Assembly (NCBI GenBank): GCA_026394695.1
Contig: JAPKXT010000084.1
Location: 1-5,883 of the forward strand
Reading direction: 5' to 3'
Source: Methanoregula sp.
GTDB taxonomy: Archaea; Halobacteriota; Methanomicrobia; Methanomicrobiales; Methanospirillaceae
DNA: 5,883 bases
The notes below the pieces were generated by a model. The model was not told the origin of the DNA, did no database searches, and saw only the letters and a list, made by a program, of their open reading frames with translations. Of the stretch, positions 1 through 5,800 are shown piece after piece. Each line of letters opens with the position of its first letter. Positions within the stretch are counted from its first letter, which is position 1. Both the position numbers and the translations under genes were made by a program.

Positions 1-540
1 TACATAAGATAACGGTCCCACATCCTCAACCGTGAACTCTCTGGTAATATCTGTTGCCTTCTCAAGAACCATGGATGCTTTTACCAGGCCCCATTGAATA
101 TTTTTTGAATAGGATTCATAGTGCGGGACAAGCTGCGATCCCTGCAACTGGGTTGCTTGCTCTGTATTAACAGCATATCCAAGAACCGGTTTTTCTGACT
201 TGAGAGTGATTCTGAATTTGTCATTCGGATAGAGGAACTTATATCCCATATCCTTGAAATCGTAGGTCTTAAAGGTGGTTGTATCCAGCATCCCTTTTTC
301 ATGCAGGATTTCTTTCTCCGCGCTTGTCTGGGTAGGTGTGGATGTAACAGTTGTTGTTTTAATAGTTATTGCACCTGTAACAAGGGGGGTCTCCATGACT
401 GTAGTCGGGAGCAACGTCTGAACTGTGGTCGATAATATCGTCTGGGCAGGAGCAGAGCCGGACGGTGATGTACATCCGGCAATGAAAATCGCCGCAAACA
501 GGAGTACACCTAGCCAGGTTGGCATTTTGGTATCTATCAT
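1..540 (-). CDS. Secreted lipoprotein, N-terminal part (runs off left edge)
   Basis: The frame is open from the ATG at 540 to the left edge (180 codons, no stop), so the 3' end is missing. The N-terminus is a lipoprotein signal peptide: a short start with Lys5, a hydrophobic stretch at about residues 9-21 (WLGVLLFAAIFIA) and a lipobox IAGC with Cys23 as the likely lipidated residue. Residues 24-75 are rich in Thr, Ser and Pro, a typical flexible linker of surface lipoproteins in Methanomicrobiales. From about residue 78 a folded part begins, with alternating hydrophobic strands (YKFLYPNDKFRITL, KPVLGYAVN) that suggest a beta-sandwich domain. The protein is expected to be anchored outside the cytoplasmic membrane. 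I do not recognise a named family and give no function. AAAAGG lies about 10 nt before the ATG and supports this start; Met6 is an alternative without a good ribosome site. Confidence 0.8.
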   Translation of the reverse strand, partial: MIDTKMPTWLGVLLFAAIFIAGCTSPSGSAPAQTILSTTVQTLLPTTVMETPLVTGAITIKTTTVTSTPTQTSAEKEILHEKGMLDTTTFKTYDFKDMGYKFLYPNDKFRITLKSEKPVLGYAVNTEQATQLQGSQLVPHYESYSKNIQWGLVKASMVLEKATDITREFTVEDVGPLSYV

Positions 541-680
541 ATAATCAAAGCCTTTTTGCTTCGACTTAATAACTGTTATCAATCCACCGTGTGGGAGATA
601 AAAGCACACAAAATCAACAAAAAAGTCCAGATTTTTTAAGAATCGTTAAAAAATGATATTAATTCAAGGGATTCCACAAA
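541..680. promoter_or_regulatory. Intergenic region: lipoprotein upstream region and rpoL 3' end
   Basis: This 140-nt A/T-rich gap separates two minus-strand genes. Read on the minus strand it starts with the rpoL 3' flank and ends at the lipoprotein ATG. Possible TATA-like elements for the lipoprotein are TTTTATC (about 595-601, predicting a short leader) and GTTATTAAG (about 567-575, predicting a nearly leaderless start). A short dyad ATAAC-T-GTTAT lies at 569-579. I cannot tell which box is used. No small open frame here looks coding. Confidence 0.35.
619..653 (-). terminator. U-tract terminator of rpoL
   Basis: On the minus strand, two runs of six T (648-653 and 619-624) lie about 28 and 57 nt after the rpoL stop codon. 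There is no strong stem-loop in front of them. Archaeal RNA polymerase terminates at such U-tracts without a hairpin, so this is a plausible rpoL terminator. The assignment rests on composition only. Confidence 0.4.
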
Positions 681-950
681 TCAGTGCTTCTTCAAGTCTT
701 TTATGAGCTCGTTACAATGACTGGTAATACGTTTACATGCTTTTTTAATGATAGGAAGGGGATTTTTCTTTCCTTTTGTGGTGACGAGTAGCTCCGGGTC
801 CGAGAACTGGAACTCAATCAAATATCGGGCGACATCAACATCCGGATCGCTCAAAATTTCCTCAACAAGGGCATTCATGAACGTATGCCCTTCCCCCTGA
901 ATGACGAGCCGTGCCTTATCCTTTTCGAGCTCAAGTACTTTTACAATCAT
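681..950 (-). CDS. rpoL: DNA-directed RNA polymerase subunit L (Rpo11)
   Basis: Encodes 89 residues of the archaeal RNA polymerase subunit L, the homologue of eukaryotic Rpb11/AC19 and of the N-terminal domain of bacterial alpha. With subunit D (Rpb3-like) it forms the assembly platform of the enzyme. The family signature is clear: an N-terminal strand (MIVKVLELEKDKARLVIQ), the GEGHTFMNAL motif at about residues 19-28, a central strand region (YLIEFQFSDPELLVTTKG), and a C-terminal helix with the conserved CNEL-type segment (KKACKRITSHCNELIKDL). The length fits the family. I chose the ATG at 950 because homologues begin right at this first strand. A GTG at 968 would add six residues (MPKHRC) and has no ribosome site. 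AGGTG sits only 1 nt before the ATG at 950, too close to be ideal, so a leaderless or nearly leaderless message is possible. The gene follows the peptidase/ATPase cluster after 102 nt and probably has its own promoter. Confidence 0.93.
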   Translation of the reverse strand: MIVKVLELEKDKARLVIQGEGHTFMNALVEEILSDPDVDVARYLIEFQFSDPELLVTTKGKKNPLPIIKKACKRITSHCNELIKDLKKH

Positions 951-972
951 GCACCTATGTTTGGGCACCTGA

Positions 973-986
973 AAACTATTAAGGTA
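973..986 (-). promoter_or_regulatory. Candidate TATA box of rpoL
   Basis: On the minus strand the segment reads CCTTAATAG. Its centre lies about 27-29 nt before the ATG at 950, the usual archaeal TATA-to-start-site distance, so transcription would begin at or next to that ATG. This agrees with the missing well-spaced ribosome site and with the start chosen for rpoL. No recognisable BRE was seen, so the call is tentative. Confidence 0.3.
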
Positions 987-1052
987 TGGGTGTGGTGCGG
1001 GACTTCAGAATCAGTTCAAACAAATCGCTGGAAATTTCAGAAATCGAAGCAG

Positions 1053-1775
1053 TCACTTAAATTTGAAGGTGTCACCGTCATTTCCGAGATGAGGAAGATC
1101 CCACGGGATAAGATGGCTCTGGTGCACACAGCGATACTCTTTTGGAGCCAGATTCCCGGCGAGTATGCATGCGTCGAGATAATTCATGTGCTTGTGGATT
1201 GTGATGTTGGAAGGTACAAACGCATCAATCAGCAGAAGATCCAGGTTAGTGAGAAGATCAAGGCTTTTTTGCGGGATATCGATGTTTGTATCTGAGGTGA
1301 ATGCAACCCTTGATTCATCGGTTTCAAACAATACACCACAGGTAAATGCCGGGGGGTGTTTTACCATGAACAGCGTGATTGTTATCCCGAATATGTCGAA
1401 TGGCTCGTACGGCTGAATCTCAGCTGTATCAAATTTTAGAAACCGGAAAGTTTCAGCACAGTAATTGAGGACCGGGGGAGCGGCAAATACCGGGGGGATC
1501 TTCTGAATCCGGTAAAACTCCCCAAATCCGATAAAATGATCATAATGCCCGTGAGTCCAGATCACGGCGTCGATATGAGGGGAACCATACAGGAGAAGCT
1601 GCTGCCGGAGATCCGGTGATGAATCAATGAGGATGTGTTTTCCCGCACTCTCTACAAGAAGCGAGGTTCTAAGGCGCATCGTACCGGTATTTTTTGCATG
1701 AGTACACTGGGGGCAGTTGCAACCCACCCTTGGTGTGCCTATCGCATCACCGGTTCCCAGGAGAGTGATTTTCAT
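1053..1775 (-). CDS. PhnP-like metallo-beta-lactamase-fold phosphodiesterase/hydrolase
   Basis: A 240-residue protein of the metallo-beta-lactamase superfamily, closest in style to PhnP (phosphoribosyl cyclic phosphodiesterase; COG1235). Visible features in order: start strand MKITLLGTGDAIGTP (1-15); a Cys cluster C19/C21/C24 (GCNCPQC), which in PhnP binds a structural zinc; ILIDSSPD (48-55); the metal-binding motif HGHYDH (75-80); H140 in VKHPPAF; D162 in TSDTN; HKHMNY (194-199) and HQSHL (218-222), which supply the late His ligands. All parts expected for a two-metal hydrolase are present, so it should be active and cytoplasmic. The substrate cannot be read from sequence: no C-P lyase gene is nearby, and related archaeal proteins are usually annotated only as MBL-fold hydrolases. 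The ATG follows the stop of the AAA ATPase gene after one base, so translation is probably coupled. The weak GGTT before the start fits that dependence. Confidence 0.85.
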   Translation of the reverse strand: MKITLLGTGDAIGTPRVGCNCPQCTHAKNTGTMRLRTSLLVESAGKHILIDSSPDLRQQLLLYGSPHIDAVIWTHGHYDHFIGFGEFYRIQKIPPVFAAPPVLNYCAETFRFLKFDTAEIQPYEPFDIFGITITLFMVKHPPAFTCGVLFETDESRVAFTSDTNIDIPQKSLDLLTNLDLLLIDAFVPSNITIHKHMNYLDACILAGNLAPKEYRCVHQSHLIPWDLPHLGNDGDTFKFK

Positions 1776-1776
1776 G

Positions 1777-3051
1777 TTATAACCAGTTCAGATGCCGGAT
1801 TGCATCCCGGTTTTTCACCATATGGATACCTTTCTCAATGTCTTCAGGCCCGATAGTCTCCCGGTTGTCCATGAGGGATGAAAGAATCGCCTCCTTAACG
1901 AGCATTCTGAGATCAGAGCCGGAGAACCCATCTGTCTGGGATGCCAGGTGCTGAAAATCGAGTTTACAAGGGATAGAAGAGGTGACCTTCATCAAGATAT
2001 TTTTCCTCATCTCTTCATTGGGAAGTGAGAATTCGACTACTTCATCAAACCTTCGCCATGCTGCTTCATCGAGTAACTGTGGATGATTGGTTGCGCCGAT
2101 CAGGAGCACATTGTTTTTTACCAGGTTGATCTTGTCTATGTTTTTTAACAGGGCGTTGACTGCGCGCTTCATGGCCCCATGGTCATCAGCAACACGGCTC
2201 TTGGCGATAAAATCGAATTCATCAATAAAAAGAATGGAGGGTGCGAGTTTTTTTGCCAATTCAAAAATACGGTCAATATTTTTTGATGTCTCCCCGAGAT
2301 ACTGGGATGTTATCATCGATACCCTGACCTCAAGAACCGGCATGTGCATAATCCTGGATGTAGCAAGGGCAACTGAAGTCTTTCCTGTTCCCGGTGGACC
2401 CACGAACAGGAGTTTTCCCACTTCATGGATTCGGTGAAGGCGAAGGAATTCCCGGTTCTTGATCGCAAGTTGTATCTTTGTGATAATCGCGTGCTGTTCC
2501 GGTGTGCAGACAAGGTCGTCTATCTGCTGCTCCACTTCTTCGGGGGCAAGAACTATGACGAGGTCAAGTGCCCCCCGGAGCTTCTCGTCCTCTCCTATCA
2601 GCTTTGAAATCCGTGCATCGAGGTATGCTTTGGTGTCCTCAAATGGTGGATTTGCGACACGGACGGCTTTGTAAGTGATACCCGTCGAATCAATGTTTTC
2701 ATAGTAGAAAGCAAGCGCTGGATTTCTCTCAATGATAGACTTTCCTCCCTGCTTGAGGAACCAAAGCGCTGCCGGTTCAAGCGCGGTGATACGGAGGCGC
2801 TGCCCGAACTCTTCGTAGGCAACAAACGGGTTTTTGGACAATTTCTGGTGGGCGTCCGCAATGGCAAGTGAGCGCTTGATCAGTCCATCGCTTACATAGA
2901 CCGGACGTTTGACATCCGAAGAAGATGTGATGGAAAAAATCTCGCGGCAGGTTGGTGTCAGATCATTGATATCAAGCTGGTGGTTCTGGTTGAATATTTC
3001 AGCGGTCAGAACGACTTCCATTATGCACAGGATCTCAGAATCTCCAGACAT
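1777..3051 (-). CDS. Single-domain AAA ATPase with unassigned N-domain
   Basis: A 424-residue protein with one complete C-terminal AAA module. It has Walker A GPPGTGKT (218-225), a pore-loop-like Tyr-Leu-Gly (251-253), Walker B ILFIDE (273-278, catalytic Glu278), sensor 1 in GATN (Asn322), arginine-finger candidates Arg333/Arg334 in WRRFDE, and the helical GFSGSDLRMLVKEA segment (375-388). The residues needed for ATP hydrolysis in a hexamer are intact. Residues 1 to about 185 form an alpha/beta N-domain that I do not recognise. It is not the coiled coil plus OB domain of the proteasomal ATPase PAN, nor the double-psi barrel of Cdc48. The module resembles classical AAA proteins (COG0464), so unfolding or remodelling of a protein partner is the likely activity; the target is unknown. 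Its neighbours are two peptidases upstream and an MBL hydrolase downstream. The ATG at 3051 has AAGGTT about 8 nt before it; an in-frame ATG at 3021 (Met11) is an alternative start. Confidence 0.88.
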   Translation of the reverse strand: MSGDSEILCIMEVVLTAEIFNQNHQLDINDLTPTCREIFSITSSSDVKRPVYVSDGLIKRSLAIADAHQKLSKNPFVAYEEFGQRLRITALEPAALWFLKQGGKSIIERNPALAFYYENIDSTGITYKAVRVANPPFEDTKAYLDARISKLIGEDEKLRGALDLVIVLAPEEVEQQIDDLVCTPEQHAIITKIQLAIKNREFLRLHRIHEVGKLLFVGPPGTGKTSVALATSRIMHMPVLEVRVSMITSQYLGETSKNIDRIFELAKKLAPSILFIDEFDFIAKSRVADDHGAMKRAVNALLKNIDKINLVKNNVLLIGATNHPQLLDEAAWRRFDEVVEFSLPNEEMRKNILMKVTSSIPCKLDFQHLASQTDGFSGSDLRMLVKEAILSSLMDNRETIGPEDIEKGIHMVKNRDAIRHLNWL

Positions 3052-3065
3052 GGCAGTAACCTTAA

Positions 3066-3088
3066 TTATTCATTCCCTGAATGAATAA
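3066..3088. promoter_or_regulatory. Perfect inverted repeat upstream of the AAA ATPase gene
   Basis: Two 10-base arms, TTATTCATTC and GAATGAATAA, pair perfectly around a 3-base centre. They sit in the 44-nt gap between the methionine aminopeptidase stop and the ATPase start, ending 14 nt before the ATG. The dyad could be a protein-binding operator for an internal promoter (the A/T-rich AATAATTAA at its edge is a possible TATA element) or a hairpin in the operon message. The arms are A/T-rich and no U-tract follows, so an intrinsic terminator is unlikely. Confidence 0.5.
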
Positions 3089-3095
3089 GACTATC

Positions 3096-3971
3096 TCATC
3101 GTGTAGTCACGATACAACCCTCGCTGGTCACGATCACCGTGTGTTCGTGCTGGGAAACAAGGGATCCCGGGATATCGGACAGGACCGGATACACGTGGAG
3201 TACCTGCGATCTGACGAGTGCGGGAAGTGTTATATCTAGTTTTTTTTCATCAAGCCACCGCCGGGCAAACGGTAATCCGTGCCGATCCTTCACTTTATTC
3301 AGGACAGTACGCGCTGCAGAAATCCGGACTGGTTTTTGTGAAACCTGTGAATAAATCTCCTTACGGGTTTTTTCACCGACATGCCCGCTCCCTGTTGTTG
3401 CGAAGGGTTCAATGGCAAAGACCATTCCTTCCTTAAGAACGACCCCTCCAGTTATCCCGACATTAGGAATAGTGGGTGGGCGGTGGAGGATGTAACGATC
3501 GAGTCCGTGCCCGGTGAGATTTGATATCGGCCGGTAACCACGACTCTCTATTGCATTCTGGATTGCGGCCCCGAGATCTCCTGCCGTAGTCCCGGGACGA
3601 ACCTCTTTTATTGCAGATTCGAGCGCCTGTTCGGATGCTTCAAGAAGAAGTGAGTTGTTTCCGAGATCAATAGTGGTAGCAGTGTCGGCGATATACCCAT
3701 CTATCTGGATACCGAGATCCAGTTTTGCCACATCTCCTTTGGTAAATACCCGTGCATCTCCCGGTGATGCGGTATCGTGTGCAGCATCTTCATTTAAGGA
3801 AAGGTTGAGAGGAAACGCGAGTGCTGCCCCCTCTTCTTTGACCTGCTCCTCAATTGATTCGACAAGGTCCAGGTATGATGCACCAACCCGGATCCTCTGT
3901 GCACTACTGCGGAGAATTTTTGCAGCAAGAGCTCCTGCATCCCGGTATTTCTCAAAAATGTCCTCATTCAT
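3096..3971 (-). CDS. map: Type II methionine aminopeptidase
   Basis: A 291-residue enzyme that removes the initiator methionine from new proteins in the cytoplasm, of the MAP-2 class used by archaea and eukaryotes (peptidase family M24A). The five metal ligands of the pita-bread fold are visible: Asp85 (KLDLG), Asp96 (IADTA), His155 (TGHG), Glu188 (AIEPF) and Glu276 (QHEHTVIV). His65 in AAHDTA is the expected catalytic His, and His163 matches a further active-site His. The MAP-2 insertion and the late PFARRW segment are present, and the length equals that of characterised archaeal enzymes (about 295). The start is firm: the ATG overlaps the stop of the upstream M24 gene as ATGA (3968-3971), and a perfect GAGGTGAT ribosome site lies 6 nt before it. 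The gene is the second of the four-gene cluster. Confidence 0.96.
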   Translation of the reverse strand: MNEDIFEKYRDAGALAAKILRSSAQRIRVGASYLDLVESIEEQVKEEGAALAFPLNLSLNEDAAHDTASPGDARVFTKGDVAKLDLGIQIDGYIADTATTIDLGNNSLLLEASEQALESAIKEVRPGTTAGDLGAAIQNAIESRGYRPISNLTGHGLDRYILHRPPTIPNVGITGGVVLKEGMVFAIEPFATTGSGHVGEKTRKEIYSQVSQKPVRISAARTVLNKVKDRHGLPFARRWLDEKKLDITLPALVRSQVLHVYPVLSDIPGSLVSQHEHTVIVTSEGCIVTTR

Positions 3972-5095
3972 AGGGTCATCACCTCAGGAAATACCGTGAA
4001 GTTTTCAAACCCTTTGGAAGTGACGACGCCAATATCCTCAAGACGCACACCACCAATGCCAGGATAGTAGAGTCCCGGCTCAATGGTGATCACATTGCCG
4101 GAAACAAGTGCTTTTCCTGCAGGTCCTACGGTGGGCAGCTCGTGCACCTGAAGCCCCACGCCATGACCGAGATTATGCACAAAACCGCGGGTATTGCTCT
4201 CGTATCCCTGTCCTTTGAAAAAGTCCACGACTGCCAGATGAATATCTGCTCCTGACACTCCTGCTTTCACACGGCTGATACCAAGCTGTTTTGCTTCACG
4301 GAGGACATCGTACATCTCCTGGATCTCCGTTGAAGGTTCTCCCTTGACTACCGTGCGGGTCATATCTGCATAATATCCGGATTTCTCTTCTACGGGAAAG
4401 AGGTCAATTACGATAGGTTCGTCTGATTTGAGTGGACCGGTTCCTGTCATGTGAGGTATAGCGGTATCCTCTCCGCATGAGACAATGGTATCCACCGCGC
4501 CGCACCCATGTTCCAGGAGCAGGCTGTGCATGGAGAATTTTACGTGTTCTGATGTCAAGGGTTTTTGATCGATATAGAGGATGCCCTTTTTTACCGACGC
4601 ACTTCTGATCAGTGAGATTGCACGTCCCATCGCTTTTTCCGTTACCTTCTGCACGTTATTCATGAGAAGGAGTTCATTTTTGCTCTTCTTTTCCCGCATC
4701 GACTGGACCGTTCCGCTGTCCACCAAAATGGTACAATATTCACTCATGGCATTTGCCAGTGCAATCGGGAAATTAGGGGGTACGAGGATTTTTTTCCCGG
4801 CCTGACCGGCAATCATCATCGCTGTCGCCAGGTACGGGTCCTTTTCTGTTTTCAGAATCTCCGGAAGTCCGGCCTGTGTTCTGGTCATGACAGTAGCCGT
4901 GGCTTCACGAGATGCGCGCCCGGTCTCCATCTGGGACACAATAATTACCCCGGGCTCCCCGGGTTTTTTAAAAAAAACGAAGGGATCGCTTGAGGTAAAA
5001 TGTGTCAGATATCTCATATCGGTGTCACGCGATGATGCATAGATGACATAGGCATCAGCACCGCTCTTCCTGACCGCGTTTGAAAGTGGATCCAT
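3968..5095 (-). CDS. M24-family Xaa-Pro-type peptidase (PepQ/PepP-like)
   Basis: A 375-residue peptidase of family M24B, the group of Xaa-Pro aminopeptidases and Xaa-Pro dipeptidases, which cut peptide bonds next to proline. Residues 1 to about 135 form the creatinase-like N-domain and about 140-370 the pita-bread catalytic domain. The five metal ligands are present: Asp231 (VIDLF), Asp244 (YYADMTRTV), His311 (HNLGHGVGL), Glu339 (TIEPGLY) and Glu353 (VRLEDIG). His215 (IPHMTG) and His318 (VHELP) match the substrate-side histidines of the family. It has no signal peptide, so it should act in the cytoplasm, probably in peptide recycling. Dipeptidase and aminopeptidase P activity cannot be separated by sequence reading alone. 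It is the first gene of the cluster and overlaps map by 4 nt. The ATG at 5095 has only a weak GAGAG in front, but is the first plausible start after the divergent promoter region. Confidence 0.92.
   Translation of the reverse strand: MDPLSNAVRKSGADAYVIYASSRDTDMRYLTHFTSSDPFVFFKKPGEPGVIIVSQMETGRASREATATVMTRTQAGLPEILKTEKDPYLATAMMIAGQAGKKILVPPNFPIALANAMSEYCTILVDSGTVQSMREKKSKNELLLMNNVQKVTEKAMGRAISLIRSASVKKGILYIDQKPLTSEHVKFSMHSLLLEHGCGAVDTIVSCGEDTAIPHMTGTGPLKSDEPIVIDLFPVEEKSGYYADMTRTVVKGEPSTEIQEMYDVLREAKQLGISRVKAGVSGADIHLAVVDFFKGQGYESNTRGFVHNLGHGVGLQVHELPTVGPAGKALVSGNVITIEPGLYYPGIGGVRLEDIGVVTSKGFENFTVFPEVMTL
3978..3985 (-). promoter_or_regulatory. Strong Shine-Dalgarno site of map
   Basis: GAGGTGAT on the minus strand is an eight-base perfect match to the archaeal anti-Shine-Dalgarno sequence AUCACCUC at the 16S rRNA 3' end. 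It ends 6 nt before the map ATG and lies inside the last codons of the upstream peptidase gene (Glu-Val-Met). It fixes the map start and suggests that map is translated strongly in its own right as well as by coupling. Confidence 0.75.
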
Positions 5096-5155
5096 CTCTC
5101 AGGATATATGTAGTTAAACGTCAAGTACTTTTATTTCGGAGTTGACATACCAGTA
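5096..5155. promoter_or_regulatory. Divergent promoter region
   Basis: This 60-bp gap separates the minus-strand peptidase operon from the plus-strand membrane protein gene, so both promoters must lie in or next to it. On the plus strand TACTTTTATTT (5126-5136) is a TATA-like box about 25 nt before the ATG at 5156. That predicts a leaderless or nearly leaderless message, which fits a GGAG placed 14 nt from the start. On the minus strand AAATAAAAG occupies the same place and could serve the peptidase operon with a leader of roughly 10 nt. GTCAA (5120-5124) and TTGAC (5142-5146) flank this box as a short inverted repeat. Confidence 0.4.
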
Positions 5156-5428
5156 ATGGATGAGGATGCAAAAACCCGGTTCAAATGGAAATTTTACCTG
5201 CTCACGATCCAGCTCAATATCATTATCTTTCTCGTGGCCGTATCCGTAATTGTTTTTTTTATTTTTCACTCCCCGTATAGCGTTCCACTAATCATTGGCA
5301 TACTCATCCTGGCACTCATTCTTTCTTTGGATTTTTTTAAGAAATACAAAGAAACAAAAAAGTGGCTCGGTGAGCAACCGGAAAAAGATAAAAAAGATGA
5401 TGGTACCAGACAGGACGGCACGATATAA
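5156..5428 (+). CDS. Small two-helix membrane protein, function unknown
   Basis: A 90-residue protein with a charged basic start (residues 1-12), a first hydrophobic helix at about 13-37, a short turn with His38, Pro40 and Pro44, a second helix at about 43-61, and a highly charged Lys/Glu/Asp tail (62-90). By the positive-inside rule both ends should face the cytoplasm. No family or catalytic motif is recognised. It is divergent from the peptidase operon and lies 31 nt before a winged-helix gene on the same strand, so those two may share a message. The coding nature is supported by the well-formed two-helix pattern and by the intergenic spacing, but not by any recognised homologue. Confidence 0.7.
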   Translation: MDEDAKTRFKWKFYLLTIQLNIIIFLVAVSVIVFFIFHSPYSVPLIIGILILALILSLDFFKKYKETKKWLGEQPEKDKKDDGTRQDGTI

Positions 5429-5455
5429 TAACGTGGGATGAGGGATTTACAGGAG
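5422..5455 (+). promoter_or_regulatory. TATA-like box and ribosome site of the winged-helix gene
   Basis: GATATAATAA (5422-5431) overlaps the stop codon of the membrane protein gene. It lies about 27 nt before 5453, so a transcript starting from it would have a very short leader. AGGAG (5451-5455) lies 4 nt before the ATG at 5460 and is a good Shine-Dalgarno site that fixes this start. A transcript beginning at 5453 would cut into that site, so either transcription starts a little earlier or the gene is read from the upstream promoter. The ribosome site is firm; the TATA box is tentative. Confidence 0.4.
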
Positions 5456-5459
5456 TACT

Positions 5460-5744
5460 ATGCTCGAGAAGATGAAGGACGAGATCGAACTGCTGAGCCG
5501 TCATATTGAGGTGGCAAAAGCGGTGGCAGATCACGAACCGATCGGCATCCTGAAGCTTGCAGAGCTGCTCGATCTCCCCTCGCACCGCATCCGTTACTCC
5601 CTCCATGTTCTGGAACACCTCGGGTATATTCGCGCTTCACCTGAAGGTGCAGTCGCCACACCCCAGACTGTTGAATTATTCCAGCATCTCAACGGTGATC
5701 TGGATGAACTCATCCAGCTGCTTACCGCGATGAAGCGTTATTGA
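5460..5744 (+). CDS. Small winged-helix DNA-binding protein, predicted transcription regulator
   Basis: A 94-residue protein with a winged helix-turn-helix pattern. A helix spans about 5-24, and the HTH lies at about 28-54: GILKLAELLDLP, then recognition helix SHRIRYSLHVLEHLGYI. A short wing follows (residues 57-67, RASPEGAVAT). A C-terminal helix (about 69-92) may be the dimer interface. It resembles the small predicted regulators common in methanogens (COG3388-like), but the family name is from memory of style and was not searched. No ligand or metal site is visible. AGGAG 4 nt before the ATG supports the start, and an in-frame stop at 5439 rules out a longer protein. It lies directly after the membrane protein gene and 99 nt before tRNA-Asn; its targets are unknown. 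Confidence 0.82.
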   Translation: MLEKMKDEIELLSRHIEVAKAVADHEPIGILKLAELLDLPSHRIRYSLHVLEHLGYIRASPEGAVATPQTVELFQHLNGDLDELIQLLTAMKRY

Positions 5745-5800
5745 TCCGGCACGATATTTCAATCCCTCTGGTGTCAACTTTGATCGTCTTTAGAGTTACC

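Noticed and set aside
81..302. 73-codon minus-strand open frame
   Set aside because: It is a shifted frame inside the lipoprotein gene, whose own frame is open across the whole segment and has a signal peptide and lipobox.
931..943. 13-base match between rpoL and the divergent promoter region (5121-5133), including the palindrome AAGTACTT
   Set aside because: One copy is inside the rpoL coding sequence and nothing around the copies is similar; most likely chance.
885..1295. 136-codon plus-strand open frame
   Set aside because: It lies antisense across the 5' part of rpoL, the intergenic gap and the 3' part of the MBL gene, has no ribosome site and an uncharacteristic composition; both overlapped genes are firmly recognised.
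1777..3051. Calling the AAA ATPase the proteasome-activating nucleotidase PAN
   Set aside because: The N-terminal coiled coil and OB domain are absent and the C-terminus lacks a true hydrophobic-Tyr-X tail.
3066..3088. Reading the inverted repeat as an intrinsic terminator after map
   Set aside because: The stem is A/T-rich and no T-tract follows on the minus strand; archaeal termination relies mainly on U-tracts.
1635..4805. Several plus-strand open frames of 60-116 codons (for example 2087-2437, 3655-3999, 4581-4805)
   Set aside because: All are antisense shadows of the MBL, AAA ATPase, map and M24 genes, with Ser/Arg-rich translations and no family features.
1053..5095. A defence or mobile-element reading of the ATPase plus MBL pair
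   Set aside because: No nuclease, toxin, integrase, repeat or compositional shift is present, and the neighbours are core housekeeping genes (map, rpoL, tRNA).
5337..5661. Minus-strand open frames opposite the membrane protein and winged-helix genes
   Set aside because: They overlap better supported plus-strand genes, and the translations look like random antisense frames rich in His, Arg and Cys.
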